Shown here one piece after another: positions 7,799-15,740 of a DNA stretch of 30,423 nucleotides. Every line of letters starts with the position of its first letter. Positions within the stretch are counted from its first letter, which is position 1. Below the pieces are notes generated by a model. The model was given only the letters and a program-made list of their open reading frames with translations. It had not been told where the DNA came from and did no database searches. The DNA comes from DATJZH01 sp035499215 (GTDB taxonomy: Bacteria; Actinomycetota; Actinomycetes; Streptosporangiales; Streptosporangiaceae). A program made the position numbers and the translations under genes. The DNA is taken from NCBI GenBank assembly GCA_035499215.1, contig DATJZH010000034.1:1-30423 (forward strand), in the 5' to 3' direction.

Positions 7799-9019
7799 GT
7801 GACGACAATCGCCCCCGAGCTCGCCGCGCACATAGCCAGGTACGCGAAGACGTTCCACGCCGCAGTCGGCAGCCGCCACCATGTCGCCTCACCGCTGAGC
7901 GCGTGGCTGCTGCTGGCGCTGGCCTGCCCGGCCGCCGGCGGCGATGAGCTGGCGGCGCTCACCGGGGTGCTCGGATGCGACTGCCAGACCGCGGCCGAGA
8001 CCGCCGCCGAGCTGCTGAACAGCCCGCATCCTCTGGTGGCAGCCGCGGCGGCGGTGTGGTGCAAGCACGGCGCGGTCAGCGCCGAGTGGCTGGCCGGGCT
8101 GCCGGGTGTGGTCGAGCGGGGCCCGATCCCGAGCCAGGCCGAGTCCGATGCGTGGGCACGACGCAAGACCCTCGGCCTGATCGACCGCTTCCCCATCACG
8201 GCCGATCCTGCCATCTACCTGATCCTGGCGAGCGCGCTGGCGACCCGGGTGTCCTGGGAGCAGCCGTTTGACCTCGCGCCCGCCAGCGCACTCGGCCCCG
8301 ACAGCCCCTGGGCAGCTGCGGTGAGCCAGGTCCTGCGGACCCCGGCGGGCGGCAGCGGGCACACCCAGTTCGTCGCCGCCACCGCGGCCGGGGATGTCGC
8401 CGCGCATACCGCACGGGCGCGCGCGGGCCTGCTGGTCGCCTCGGTCGCGGCGCTGCCCGCAGTGCCGGCGGCCGAGGTCATCGCTGCCGCCCACACCTTG
8501 GCCATCGCCCAGGCCGTGCGGGCAGATGTCGCGCGCCGCTCGCTGTATGACCTGCCGCTTGGCGACGGGCCGCTGTGGTCCCTGCGGGAGGAGATGTCCG
8601 ATCGGGCCGGCAGCGAGCTGTGCCGGGCGGCGCTGCCCGCATGGTCGGCGAACAGCAGGCATGACCTGGGCGCGCTGGACCTGGGATTCGGTGCCGCCGC
8701 CCGCGCGCTTGGCCGCGGCGACCCATGGCAGGCGCGGCAGGCGGCGATGGCCCGGTACTCGCGGACTGGTTTCGAGGCCGCGGCCGTGACCGGACTGGCA
8801 GTGGCGATGACCGTGGTTGCGCCCAGGCGCGGGCTGCGGCGGGTAGCCGAGCTGCGGTACGGCCACCCGTACGCGGTGGTCGCCGTGACCCTTGACGAGC
8901 ACCGCAATCGTGCGACGGGCCAGATCAGGCGCGGCCCTTGGCACGGCATCCCGGTGTTCTCGGCTTGGGTCGCCGAGCCGCAGGAGGCGCAGGAGGGCCC
9001 GGACGTGCGGAGCGCCTGA
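7799..9019 (+). CDS. Serpin-like protein
   Basis: The 406-aa protein has scattered hallmarks of the serpin fold. These are VASPLSAWLLLALACPAAGGDELAALTGVLG near residues 29-59 (the SPLSI...GA..T..el...L helix region), ALATRVSWEQPF near 145-156 (the NAxYFKGxWxxPF strand), and a C-terminal YGHPYAVVAVTLD...WHGIPVFSAWVAEP that matches the PFLF...ILFxGrVxxP end. The reactive-centre hinge would lie near residues 310-340 (TGFEAAAVTGLAVAMTVVAP). It lacks a signal peptide, so it would be cytoplasmic. Inhibitory function is doubtful because the hinge is not canonical. GTG 7799 is the only start that keeps the conserved N-terminus; no good ribosome site is seen, so a leaderless transcript is possible. 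Confidence 0.7.
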   Translation: MTTIAPELAAHIARYAKTFHAAVGSRHHVASPLSAWLLLALACPAAGGDELAALTGVLGCDCQTAAETAAELLNSPHPLVAAAAAVWCKHGAVSAEWLAGLPGVVERGPIPSQAESDAWARRKTLGLIDRFPITADPAIYLILASALATRVSWEQPFDLAPASALGPDSPWAAAVSQVLRTPAGGSGHTQFVAATAAGDVAAHTARARAGLLVASVAALPAVPAAEVIAAAHTLAIAQAVRADVARRSLYDLPLGDGPLWSLREEMSDRAGSELCRAALPAWSANSRHDLGALDLGFGAAARALGRGDPWQARQAAMARYSRTGFEAAAVTGLAVAMTVVAPRRGLRRVAELRYGHPYAVVAVTLDEHRNRATGQIRRGPWHGIPVFSAWVAEPQEAQEGPDVRSA

Positions 9020-9021
9020 TG

Positions 9022-9402
9022 TCAGCGCCGTCGGCTTGCCCCGGCGCAGGCGATGCAGGCCACGGCCGCCGGGCGCGCCGCGAGCCGCTCAGCGGCGATC
9101 GGCTGGCCGCAGTTCTCGCAGACGCCATAACTGCCGTCATCGACTTTCCGCAGCGCCCGGCCGATCGCGGCTAGCTGATCGCGCGCCTGGCCGAGCAGGG
9201 CCGTGACATGCTGCCGCTCGAACGCGATCGTGGCGCCCTCAGGGTCGTGCTCGTCGTCGGTGCCGCCCGATCCGGACGACTCGACAATGCCGTCAAGCTC
9301 GCGCTCGAGCGCGGTCACCCTGGCGAGGGCGGCGCACTGGTCGGCGCTGAGCAAGTTCCGTGCGCCGCTGTGCGCCCCCCGTTGCGCTGGATCGGTGCTC
9401 AT
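9022..9402 (-). CDS. DksA/TraR-family C4 zinc-finger protein
   Basis: The 126-aa protein has an N-terminal coiled region and the C-terminal zinc finger CENCG...CIAC with ligands C95, C98, C116 and C119, as in DksA/TraR and the actinobacterial RbpA-unrelated TraR-like proteins. Family members bind the RNA polymerase secondary channel; the acidic coiled-coil tip (GTDDEHDPEGA, near 47-57) is where such proteins carry functional Asp residues. ATG 9402 lies 8 nt after AGGG; ATG 9408, two codons upstream, is also possible. A consensus -10 hexamer lies about 60 bp upstream. It ends 2 bp from the convergent serpin-like gene. Confidence 0.82.
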   Translation of the reverse strand: MSTDPAQRGAHSGARNLLSADQCAALARVTALERELDGIVESSGSGGTDDEHDPEGATIAFERQHVTALLGQARDQLAAIGRALRKVDDGSYGVCENCGQPIAAERLAARPAAVACIACAGASRRR

Positions 9403-9466
9403 CTGCATATCCCTGTCCCTGGGCCCGGACGCCGGGCCGCGTCGGCACCTGTCGATGGTGTGTTCG

Positions 9467-9472
9467 ATTATA
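9467..9472 (-). promoter_or_regulatory. Consensus -10 hexamer for the DksA-like gene
   Basis: On the minus strand this reads TATAAT exactly, a rare exact match in this GC-rich DNA, 64 bp upstream of the start codon at 9402. No convincing TTGACA-like -35 is seen 16-18 bp further upstream (ACGAGG). The 203-bp gap to the divergent PIG-L gene otherwise shows nothing clear. Confidence 0.5.
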
Positions 9473-9605
9473 CCTCGCTGCTCCGTCGGCCTCGTCCAGC
9501 GGCGGCAGCGACGGGCCCGCGACGGCGGATTACCTCCGAGCAGCGGGCGGCCCGGCCGGCGGGTCCGGGTGGGCACTATCGGCGGCGGTCGGGCAGGCTT
9601 GGGGC

Positions 9606-10460
9606 ATGGCAGAAACTTTGACCCTGATGGCCGTGCACGCGCATCCCGATGACGAGGCGTCGAGCACCGGCGGCGTCCTCGCCAGATATGCCGGCGAGGG
9701 TATCCGGACCGTCGTCGTGACCTGCACAAACGGGGAATTTGGGGACGGCCCGAGCGGCGTCAAGCCAGGACTGGACGGGCATGACGAGGCGGAAGTCGCC
9801 CAGACCAGGCTCGCTGAGCTCCGGGAAGCCAGCAAGATCCTCGGCGTGAACGAGCTCGAGCTGCTCGGATATCACGATTCCGGCATGCCCGAGTGGGAGT
9901 ACAAGGACCGGCCGGACGCGTTCTGCAACGTCCCCGAGGCAGAGGTGGCCGCCCGGATCGGCGCCCTGATCGAGCGCTACCGGCCGCAGGTAGTGATCAC
10001 CTACGACGACAAGGGCGCCTACCAGCACCCCGACCACGTGCACGCCAGCAAGTCGGCGGCTGCCGCGGTCGCTGCCACCGGCATCCCGGCGAAGCTGTAC
10101 CTGACCGCCATGCGGCGCAGCGACTGGACGAAGGTCATGGCGGCGCTGCGCGAAGCGGGCGTCGACGTTCCCGACGCCGCGGCCATGACCGCCGGGGAAC
10201 GGCGCCAGATGGAAGAAGAAGAGGGGCGCATCACCACCACCGTTGACATCCACCCGGTGCTGGAGCGCAAGCGCGACGCGCTGCTCACCCATGCCAGCCA
10301 GATCAGCGACTCGTGGTTCAGCAAGATCCCGCCGGAGATTGCCGCGGAGGTATTCGGCCGCGAGAGCTTCATCCGGGCCAGCGATACAACCGGGGCGCCG
10401 CTGCCCGAGGACGACCTGTTCGCCGGGCTGCGGCCGGGCGCGGCCGAAACGGGCGAGTAG
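9606..10460 (+). CDS. PIG-L family deacetylase, Mca/MshB-like
   Basis: The 284-aa protein is a zinc amidase/deacetylase of the LmbE/PIG-L family. The zinc site is visible as HPDDE at 13-17 (H13, D16) and HPDH at 141-144 (H144); D15 is the usual general base. Length and the MAVHAHPDDE N-terminus fit Mca, the mycothiol S-conjugate amidase that detoxifies electrophiles, and MshB, the mycothiol biosynthetic deacetylase. I cannot decide between these or a third paralogue by eye. ATG 9606 is used because the family's N-terminus begins there, although the frame is open upstream. It converges with the amidohydrolase gene, 12 bp apart, with no evident terminator. Confidence 0.85.
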   Translation: MAETLTLMAVHAHPDDEASSTGGVLARYAGEGIRTVVVTCTNGEFGDGPSGVKPGLDGHDEAEVAQTRLAELREASKILGVNELELLGYHDSGMPEWEYKDRPDAFCNVPEAEVAARIGALIERYRPQVVITYDDKGAYQHPDHVHASKSAAAAVAATGIPAKLYLTAMRRSDWTKVMAALREAGVDVPDAAAMTAGERRQMEEEEGRITTTVDIHPVLERKRDALLTHASQISDSWFSKIPPEIAAEVFGRESFIRASDTTGAPLPEDDLFAGLRPGAAETGE

Positions 10461-10472
10461 GCCGCCGTCGGC

Positions 10473-11420
10473 TCACAGGCGCAGCAGCCGGACCGCGTTG
10501 TCGTAACAGACGGCACGCAGCCAGGCCGCGCCGAGATCGAGCCGTTCCAGCGCCTGCAGCTGCTCCAGATAGCGATAGGGGATGTTCGGGAAGTCAGTGC
10601 CCAGCAGAACGCGGTCGCCGGCCGCCGCCAGCCGGGACCGCAGCCGCGGCGGGAACGGGGCCAGGCGCTCCATGAAATCGGTACAGGCCATCGTGGTATC
10701 GAGGTAAACGCCGGGATGCCGCTGCGCGAGCGCGAGGAACTCGCCGTACTCCGGCGTCCCGAGGTGGGCGATGATCACCGTCAGCCGCGGATGGCGGCCG
10801 AGAACCTCGGAGATGGGACCAGGGCCGGTGTAAGGCCCGGGCACCGGTCCCGATCCGCAGTGCACGATGACGGGCACGCCCGCCTCCGCGAGCTGCCCCC
10901 AGACCGGCTCCAGCAGCTCGTCCCGCGGGTCATAGCCGCCGACCTGCAGGTGCGCCTTGAACAGCAGCGTGCCGTCGCCGATTGCTTTCGCGACGTAGGC
11001 CGCGGCGTCGGGCTCGGGAAAGAACGTGGCGCTGTGCAGGGCATCCGGGGTCCGCGCCGCGAAATCAGCCGCCCACGAGTTGAGCCAGGAAGCCATGCCG
11101 GCTTTGTGCGGATAGGACAGCGCGCTGAACCTGCGCACCCCGAACGCCCGCAACAGCGCGATGCGTTCCTGCTCGGGCTGCCGGTAGGCGATCGGCCAGT
11201 CCTGCCCCACGGCGGCATGGCCATCGTCGAAAAAGGCCCACACCTTTGTCAGCACGCTGGGCGGCATGAAATGGGTGTGCACATCAACCAGGCCGGGGAG
11301 TCCGAGCTTCCGCCAGAATGTCGTGACCGCGGCAGTCTCTGCCGCCCGGCCGGTGCCTGCCGCCCGGCCGGTGCCTGCCGCGGCACGGGCTGAGCTGCCG
11401 GCGTCATCCAGATCGGGCAC
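10473..11420 (-). CDS. Amidohydrolase (amidohydrolase-2 TIM barrel)
   Basis: The 315-aa metal-dependent hydrolase shows the barrel's metal ligands in order: HTH (H48, H50) after strand 1, HCGSG after strand 5, HLG after strand 6, and GTDFP with the strand-8 aspartate. This is the pattern of the amidohydrolase-2 group (decarboxylases such as ACMSD or gamma-resorcylate decarboxylase, and lactonases). The first ~33 residues are an Ala/Gly/Arg extension containing a perfect 18-bp tandem repeat. GTG 11420 is the most upstream usable start, and no internal start was seen before VDVHTHF. Substrate is unknown. Confidence 0.83.
   Translation of the reverse strand: MPDLDDAGSSARAAAGTGRAAGTGRAAETAAVTTFWRKLGLPGLVDVHTHFMPPSVLTKVWAFFDDGHAAVGQDWPIAYRQPEQERIALLRAFGVRRFSALSYPHKAGMASWLNSWAADFAARTPDALHSATFFPEPDAAAYVAKAIGDGTLLFKAHLQVGGYDPRDELLEPVWGQLAEAGVPVIVHCGSGPVPGPYTGPGPISEVLGRHPRLTVIIAHLGTPEYGEFLALAQRHPGVYLDTTMACTDFMERLAPFPPRLRSRLAAAGDRVLLGTDFPNIPYRYLEQLQALERLDLGAAWLRAVCYDNAVRLLRL
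11341..11376 (-). repeat. 18-bp perfect tandem repeat in amidohydrolase 5' end
   Basis: GCCGCCCGGCCGGTGCCT occurs twice back to back (11341-11358, 11359-11376). On the coding strand it duplicates a six-residue unit in the nonconserved N-terminal extension, so it looks like a recent in-frame slippage event with little effect on the enzyme. Confidence 0.85.
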
Positions 11421-11443
11421 GGCTCAAGTCTGCCAGTCCGGTG

Positions 11444-11887
11444 TCAGGGGGCGGTGTCGGACTCCAGCGCGCTGGCCGCGGCCCGGCGGATCGTCCCCGC
11501 TCCGCTGATCAGCGCCCGCCGCCACGGCGCAACGCCCTCGATCTCGGTCTCCAGCGAGAAGCTGAGGAACGTCCTGATGACCACGATCAGCCCGAGCACG
11601 AGCACGTTGGCGAGGGTGGGCGCGACTGCGACGGTACGGACCAGATCGGCTGCGACGAGGACTTCCAGGCCGAGCAGCAGGGTCCCGCCGAATGCCTGCC
11701 GCAGCGCCAGGTAAGCCTTCGCCGGCTGACGCGACCGCCGCCAGGCGATCGCGGCCAGGGCAAACGACCAGACGAAGCCCGCTACCAGGATCGCGGCGCC
11801 CAGCGCCTCGAAGCCCTGGGCAACGTGATCCATCACCCCGGTGAACGTCTCGGTCGACGCCCCGGCCGAAGCCGCGGAAAGGATCAT
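11444..11887 (-). CDS. DUF1622 family membrane protein
   Basis: The 147-aa protein has about three membrane segments (residues ~27-50, ~67-86 and ~89-108) and closely follows the DUF1622 pattern. It has an N-terminal helix, then RQAFGGTLLLGLEVLVAADL, then VLGLIVVIRTFLSFSLETEIEG near the end of the membrane domain. Function is unknown for the family. It is divergent from hypF; the 177-bp gap holds two inverted repeats. Whether it belongs functionally with the hydrogenase genes is open. Confidence 0.85.
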   Translation of the reverse strand: MILSAASAGASTETFTGVMDHVAQGFEALGAAILVAGFVWSFALAAIAWRRSRQPAKAYLALRQAFGGTLLLGLEVLVAADLVRTVAVAPTLANVLVLGLIVVIRTFLSFSLETEIEGVAPWRRALISGAGTIRRAAASALESDTAP

Positions 11888-11959
11888 GTCCGGCTGCCCC
11901 GCATTCCGTCGCGTCCGCTAACCTGGCGAATCGTCGGCTTTCTCTTACCCGCTGGGCAG

Positions 11960-11979
11960 TTTCGCGCACCTGCGCGAAA
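11960..11979. promoter_or_regulatory. Perfect inverted repeat upstream of hypF
   Basis: Arms TTTCGCGCA and TGCGCGAAA are perfect reverse complements separated by CC, giving a 20-bp site in the divergent DUF1622/hypF gap, 86 bp before the hypF start. Near-symmetric sites of this size usually bind dimeric regulators. No binding protein can be named. Confidence 0.6.
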
Positions 11980-11981
11980 TG

Positions 11982-11994
11982 GTCACGCGGTGAC
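11982..11994. promoter_or_regulatory. Second small inverted repeat upstream of hypF
   Basis: GTCAC-GCG-GTGAC, 5-bp arms with a 3-nt spacer, begins 2 bp after the larger repeat. Alone it is short enough to be chance; its position beside the 20-bp site makes a composite operator possible. Confidence 0.35.
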
Positions 11995-12064
11995 ACGGCG
12001 GATTCGCAGATCCGGCTCAGGCTCCGGCGTGCGACGTGCCGGGCATCCGGTCACACTGAGAAGG

Positions 12065-14440
12065 GTGAGCCAGCGTGTCCGGACAGCAGTGCGGGTCGAA
12101 GGGATCGTCCAGGGGGTCGGCTTCCGCCCGTTCGTCTACTCGCTGGCGACAGGCCTTGGCCTCGGCGGCCTCGTGGGCAACGACGTGGGCGGGGTATTCG
12201 CTGAGGTCGAGGGACCCGCCGCCGCGGTGGCGGCATTCCTGGCCCGGCTCGAGCGGCAGGCACCGCCGCTGGCCAGGATCGAGCGGGTCACCACCAGGGA
12301 CATTCCGCCAGAAGGGTCATCGGCGTTCACGATCGCGCCAAGCGAGCCGGCCGGCCCGCGCCGGGCACTGGTGTCGGCCGACAGCGCGCCGTGCGCCGAC
12401 TGTCTGGCCGAGTTCGATGACCCGGCGGACCGGCGGTTCCGCTATCCGTTCATCAACTGCACGAACTGCGGCCCGAGATTCACGATCGTCCGCGGCGTGC
12501 CCTATGACCGGCCGCTGACCACGATGGCCCGTTTCGACATGTGCGGTTTGTGCGCTGCGGAGTATCACGATCCGGCAGACCGCCGGTTCCACGCCCAGCC
12601 GGTATGCTGCCCCGCCTGCGGCCCCCGGCTTCGGCTGCTCGACCCGGCAGGGACACAGCTGTCCGCAGAGCAGCGGGCCGACGGGATTGTCGCCGCGGCC
12701 GCCGCGCTGCTGCGCGCCGGGAAGGTCGTCGCGGTCAAGGGGCTCGGCGGCTACCACCTGGCGGTGGACGCCGGCAGCGAGCAGGCGGCCGCCACGCTGC
12801 GGGCCCGTAAGCACCGCGCGGACAAGCCCTTCGCGGTTATGGTGCCAGACCTCGCGGCGGCGCGCGCGCTCTGCGAGGTCGACGACGCCGCGGCGGCGCT
12901 GCTGACCAGCGCCCGGCGGCCGATCGTGCTGCTGCCGCGAAACGCGGCACCCGGCGCCGGCCCGGCCCGCGCCGCCGGCGCCGCCCCGGCCGACGGCGGC
13001 TGGCCGGGGCGGGTCGCGGCGTCGGTGGCGCCGCGGAACCGGGAGCTGGGGCTGATGCTGCCGTATACGCCGCTGCATCACCTGCTGCTCCGGGAGACAG
13101 CCAGGCCAATCGTTTTGACCAGCGGGAACGTGTCGGACGAGCCGATCGTGTACGACGACGGCGAGGCGCTGGAGCACCTCGCGGGCATCGCGGACGCGTT
13201 CCTCAGCCACGATCGTGAGATTCACGTCAGGACCGACGATTCCGTGGTGCGGGCGGCTGGCGGCAGGCCGGCGGTGCTCCGCCGGTCTCGCGGTTACGTG
13301 CCCGAGCCGCTGGCCGTCCCGGCCGGCTTCGCCCGGCCGGTGCTTGCCTGCGGGGCTGAGCTGAAGAACACGTTCTGCCTGGGCAAGGGAAATCGTGCCT
13401 TCGTGTCGCACCATATCGGCGACCTGGAGAACGCCGAGACGCTGCGCTCTTTCGTGGCGGGCATCGAGCACTTCCGGCGCCTTTTCGACATCGATCCGCA
13501 GGTGGTGGCGCACGATCTGCACCCGGATTACCTGTCCACCAAGTACGCGCTGGAACTGGCGGGAGCCGAGCTCGTCGGCGTGCAGCATCATCACGCGCAC
13601 ATCGCCTCCTGCCTGGCCGACAACGGGCAGCGGGGGCCGGTCATCGGGGTGGCGTTCGACGGCACCGGCTACGGAACCGACGGCACGATCTGGGGCGGTG
13701 AGTTCCTCGTCGCCGACCTGGCGAGGTTCGAGCGAGCCGGGCACCTGACCGGCGTACCGCTGCCGGGCGGCGCGGCCGCGATCCGGCAGCCGTGGCGGAT
13801 GGCCGCGGTCTACCTGGACGCCGGATACCGCGGCGCGCCGCCCGGCGGCCTGGCTGTGGCCAGGCGCAACGAGCGTGCCTGGGCGAACGTGCTGACCATG
13901 GCCCGGCGCGGCATCAACGCGCCCGTCACTTCCAGTGCGGGCCGGCTGTTCGACGCGGTCGCCGCGCTGCTCGGCGTGCGGGACGTCGTCAGCTACGAGG
14001 GCCAGGCGGCTATCGAGCTCGAGCAGCTGGCCGACCCCGCCGAGCGGGGCAGTTACCAGGCTGCGCTCACCGCAGGCGGCCCGGACGGGATGCTGCGTGT
14101 CGCCGGGGCCGACCTGGTGGCGGCGGCGGCCGAAGACCTGGCGGCGGGAATCGCGCCCGCCACGATTGCCGGGCGCTTTCACAACGGCGTCACCGTGATC
14201 ATCACGGCCGTCTGCTCGGCGCTGCGCGACCGCTGCGGCCTGCGCACCGTTGCCTTGTCCGGCGGGGTGTTTCAGAATCTGCTGCTGTCCCGCGCCGTGG
14301 TCAGCGAGCTCACCGGGCGCGGCTTCACGGTCCTGGTCCACTCGCGGGTTCCCTGCAATGACGGGGGAATCAGCCTGGGCCAGGCGGCGATCGCCGCGGC
14401 CCGGGACCGGCTGGCCGCGGTGGCAGCAGACCAGCCGTAG
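12065..14440 (+). CDS. hypF: Carbamoyltransferase HypF
   Basis: The 791-aa protein makes the cyanide ligands of the [NiFe] site. It carbamoylates the C-terminal cysteine of HypE using carbamoyl phosphate and ATP. All domains are present: acylphosphatase (about 8-95, with VEGIVQGVGFRPFVY), two zinc-finger pairs (C110/C113, C132/C135, C160/C163, C182/C185), a YrdC-like domain from about 207 (KGLGGYHLAVDA), and the Kae1-like domain with HHHAH near 508 and FDGTGYGTDGTIWGGEF. The frame is open far upstream, but the acylphosphatase domain begins at GTG 12065 after GAGAAGG, so this start is used. It is the only hyp gene on the plus strand and converges on hypB with 45 bp between stops. Confidence 0.95.
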   Translation: MSQRVRTAVRVEGIVQGVGFRPFVYSLATGLGLGGLVGNDVGGVFAEVEGPAAAVAAFLARLERQAPPLARIERVTTRDIPPEGSSAFTIAPSEPAGPRRALVSADSAPCADCLAEFDDPADRRFRYPFINCTNCGPRFTIVRGVPYDRPLTTMARFDMCGLCAAEYHDPADRRFHAQPVCCPACGPRLRLLDPAGTQLSAEQRADGIVAAAAALLRAGKVVAVKGLGGYHLAVDAGSEQAAATLRARKHRADKPFAVMVPDLAAARALCEVDDAAAALLTSARRPIVLLPRNAAPGAGPARAAGAAPADGGWPGRVAASVAPRNRELGLMLPYTPLHHLLLRETARPIVLTSGNVSDEPIVYDDGEALEHLAGIADAFLSHDREIHVRTDDSVVRAAGGRPAVLRRSRGYVPEPLAVPAGFARPVLACGAELKNTFCLGKGNRAFVSHHIGDLENAETLRSFVAGIEHFRRLFDIDPQVVAHDLHPDYLSTKYALELAGAELVGVQHHHAHIASCLADNGQRGPVIGVAFDGTGYGTDGTIWGGEFLVADLARFERAGHLTGVPLPGGAAAIRQPWRMAAVYLDAGYRGAPPGGLAVARRNERAWANVLTMARRGINAPVTSSAGRLFDAVAALLGVRDVVSYEGQAAIELEQLADPAERGSYQAALTAGGPDGMLRVAGADLVAAAAEDLAAGIAPATIAGRFHNGVTVIITAVCSALRDRCGLRTVALSGGVFQNLLLSRAVVSELTGRGFTVLVHSRVPCNDGGISLGQAAIAAARDRLAAVAADQP

Positions 14441-14485
14441 CACCGGATCGGCGGGCAGGCGAGCGAAGGCGGCGGCGCTGCCGGG

Positions 14486-15328
14486 TCACTCGTGCGGCGC
14501 CGACGTGCGGCGGCGCAGCCAGTCGTACCACGGTCGCATGCCATCGCCGGTGCTGGCCGACAGCTGCAGCAGCAGGGCGGCCGGGGCGACCCGCCGCAGA
14601 TCGGCCGCATAATGGCGCGGATCGAAGTCCACGTAGGGCAGCAGGTCGGTCTTGTTGAGCAGCACCAGATCGGCCTGGCGGAACATGTGCGGGTATTTCA
14701 GCGGCTTGTCGGCGCCCTCGGTGACAGAGGCGAGCACTACCCTGGCCGCCTCGCCGAGGTCGAACAGCGCCGGGCATACCAGGTTGCCGACGTTCTCGAT
14801 CACCACGACGGAGCCGGCCGGCGGGTCGAGCTCGGGCAGTGCCTGCGACAGCATCTCGGCGTCCAGGTGACAGCCCGCCCCGGTGTTGACCTGCACGACC
14901 TGGCTGCCGGCGGCCAGGATCCGCCGGGCGTCAAGCGCCGTCTCCTGATCGCCCTCGATCACCGAGATCGCGATCTTTCCGGTCAGGTCCCTGGCGGTGC
15001 GCTCCAGCAGTGTCGTCTTGCCGGCGCCCGGCGAGCTCATCAGGTTGACCGCGAGGATGCCCCGGCTGGCCAGCCACTCCCGGTTGCGCTGCGCGATCGC
15101 ATCGTTCTTCGCCAGCACTTTCTGCTGCAGCTCGACTGTCCGGTCGTGACTGCCAGGGCGGTCGCCGCCGGGCGCGTGCTGGCGCCCGTGCCCGTGCCCG
15201 TGGTCGCGGCCGGGCGCGTGCCCGGGTCCGTGGTCGCTCAGAGCCGCGCCCGGCAGCGAGCCGTCGTCAGGCCGGCCGGCTGCCAGCCTGATCACCGCGC
15301 CGCCGCTGCATCCGCATGTCCCGCACAT
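14486..15328 (-). CDS. hypB: Nickel-inserting GTPase HypB
   Basis: The 280-aa SIMIBI GTPase helps HypA deliver nickel to the hydrogenase large subunit. The N-terminus MCGTCGC carries the high-affinity CxxCGC nickel motif found in E. coli-type HypB. It is followed by a His-rich stretch (HGPGHAPGRDHGHGHGRQH) typical of nickel-storing HypB forms. The P-loop SSPGAGKTTLL is near residue 98, a metal-binding GCHLDAEM follows, and LLNKTDLLPY is the G4 motif. It starts 3 bp after the hypA stop, so it is the last gene of the minus-strand hyp operon. Confidence 0.96.
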   Translation of the reverse strand: MCGTCGCSGGAVIRLAAGRPDDGSLPGAALSDHGPGHAPGRDHGHGHGRQHAPGGDRPGSHDRTVELQQKVLAKNDAIAQRNREWLASRGILAVNLMSSPGAGKTTLLERTARDLTGKIAISVIEGDQETALDARRILAAGSQVVQVNTGAGCHLDAEMLSQALPELDPPAGSVVVIENVGNLVCPALFDLGEAARVVLASVTEGADKPLKYPHMFRQADLVLLNKTDLLPYVDFDPRHYAADLRRVAPAALLLQLSASTGDGMRPWYDWLRRRTSAPHE

Positions 15329-15331
15329 AGG

Positions 15332-15661
15332 TCACGCCACCTGTACCGAGGTGATCTTGAGTTCCTGGCCCGCCAGGACGGCGATCTCGGCGCTGCCGCA
15401 CGGGCACAGGGCGATCGGCCCGTCGGGCCGGAATTCGGCGCGGCATGCCCGGCAACGGCACCGCCCGGGCGGCTGGCTGATCTCCAGCCGCGCGCCAGCC
15501 AGGTTGGTGCCCTCGGTGACCAGGTCGAAGCAGAACCGCACGGAGTCTGCGACTACCCCGGACAGCGCGCCGATCTCCAGGCGCACGCAGGTGATGCGCG
15601 CCTGCGGGAGGTGTCCGGTCACCGCATCCACGACGCTCTCGGTGATCGCCAGTTCATGCAC
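15332..15661 (-). CDS. hypA: Nickel metallochaperone HypA
   Basis: The 109-aa protein has the invariant MHE start (H2 is the nickel ligand) and a zinc domain with CRCRAC and CPCG cysteine pairs. It is full length (usual 110-120 aa). GGGGGGAGG precedes ATG 15661 as a ribosome site. HypA hands nickel to the large subunit together with HypB, whose gene follows 3 bp downstream. A 79-bp gap separates it from hypE, the widest gap within the operon. Confidence 0.95.
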   Translation of the reverse strand: MHELAITESVVDAVTGHLPQARITCVRLEIGALSGVVADSVRFCFDLVTEGTNLAGARLEISQPPGRCRCRACRAEFRPDGPIALCPCGSAEIAVLAGQELKITSVQVA

Positions 15662-15740
15662 CTGAGCCTCCCCCCTCCGATCAGTTGGCTTCCGGCCTGT
15701 CGGTACCTTTCCGCTGCCGCCGTCGGTCCGGCTCGCCCGC

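Noticed and set aside
7676..7882. Upstream extension of the DinB/DUF664 frame
   Set aside because: It overlaps the serpin-like gene start and lacks family similarity; AAGGAG fixes the start at 7675.
12046..12054. TCCGGTCAC before hypF as a copy of the hhyS operator half-site
   Set aside because: Only six bases of the core match, which is expected by chance in this base composition.
11441..12064. 208-codon upstream extension of hypF
   Set aside because: It is antisense to the DUF1622 gene and crosses the promoter gap; the HypF family starts at the acylphosphatase domain, matched by GTG 12065.
12317..14443. 708-aa minus-strand open frame across hypF
   Set aside because: Antisense shadow of an intact hypF; composition is Arg/Gln/Val/Pro repeats without motifs.
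14441..14485. Terminator between convergent hypF and hypB
   Set aside because: Only short GC pairings and no T-run on either strand.
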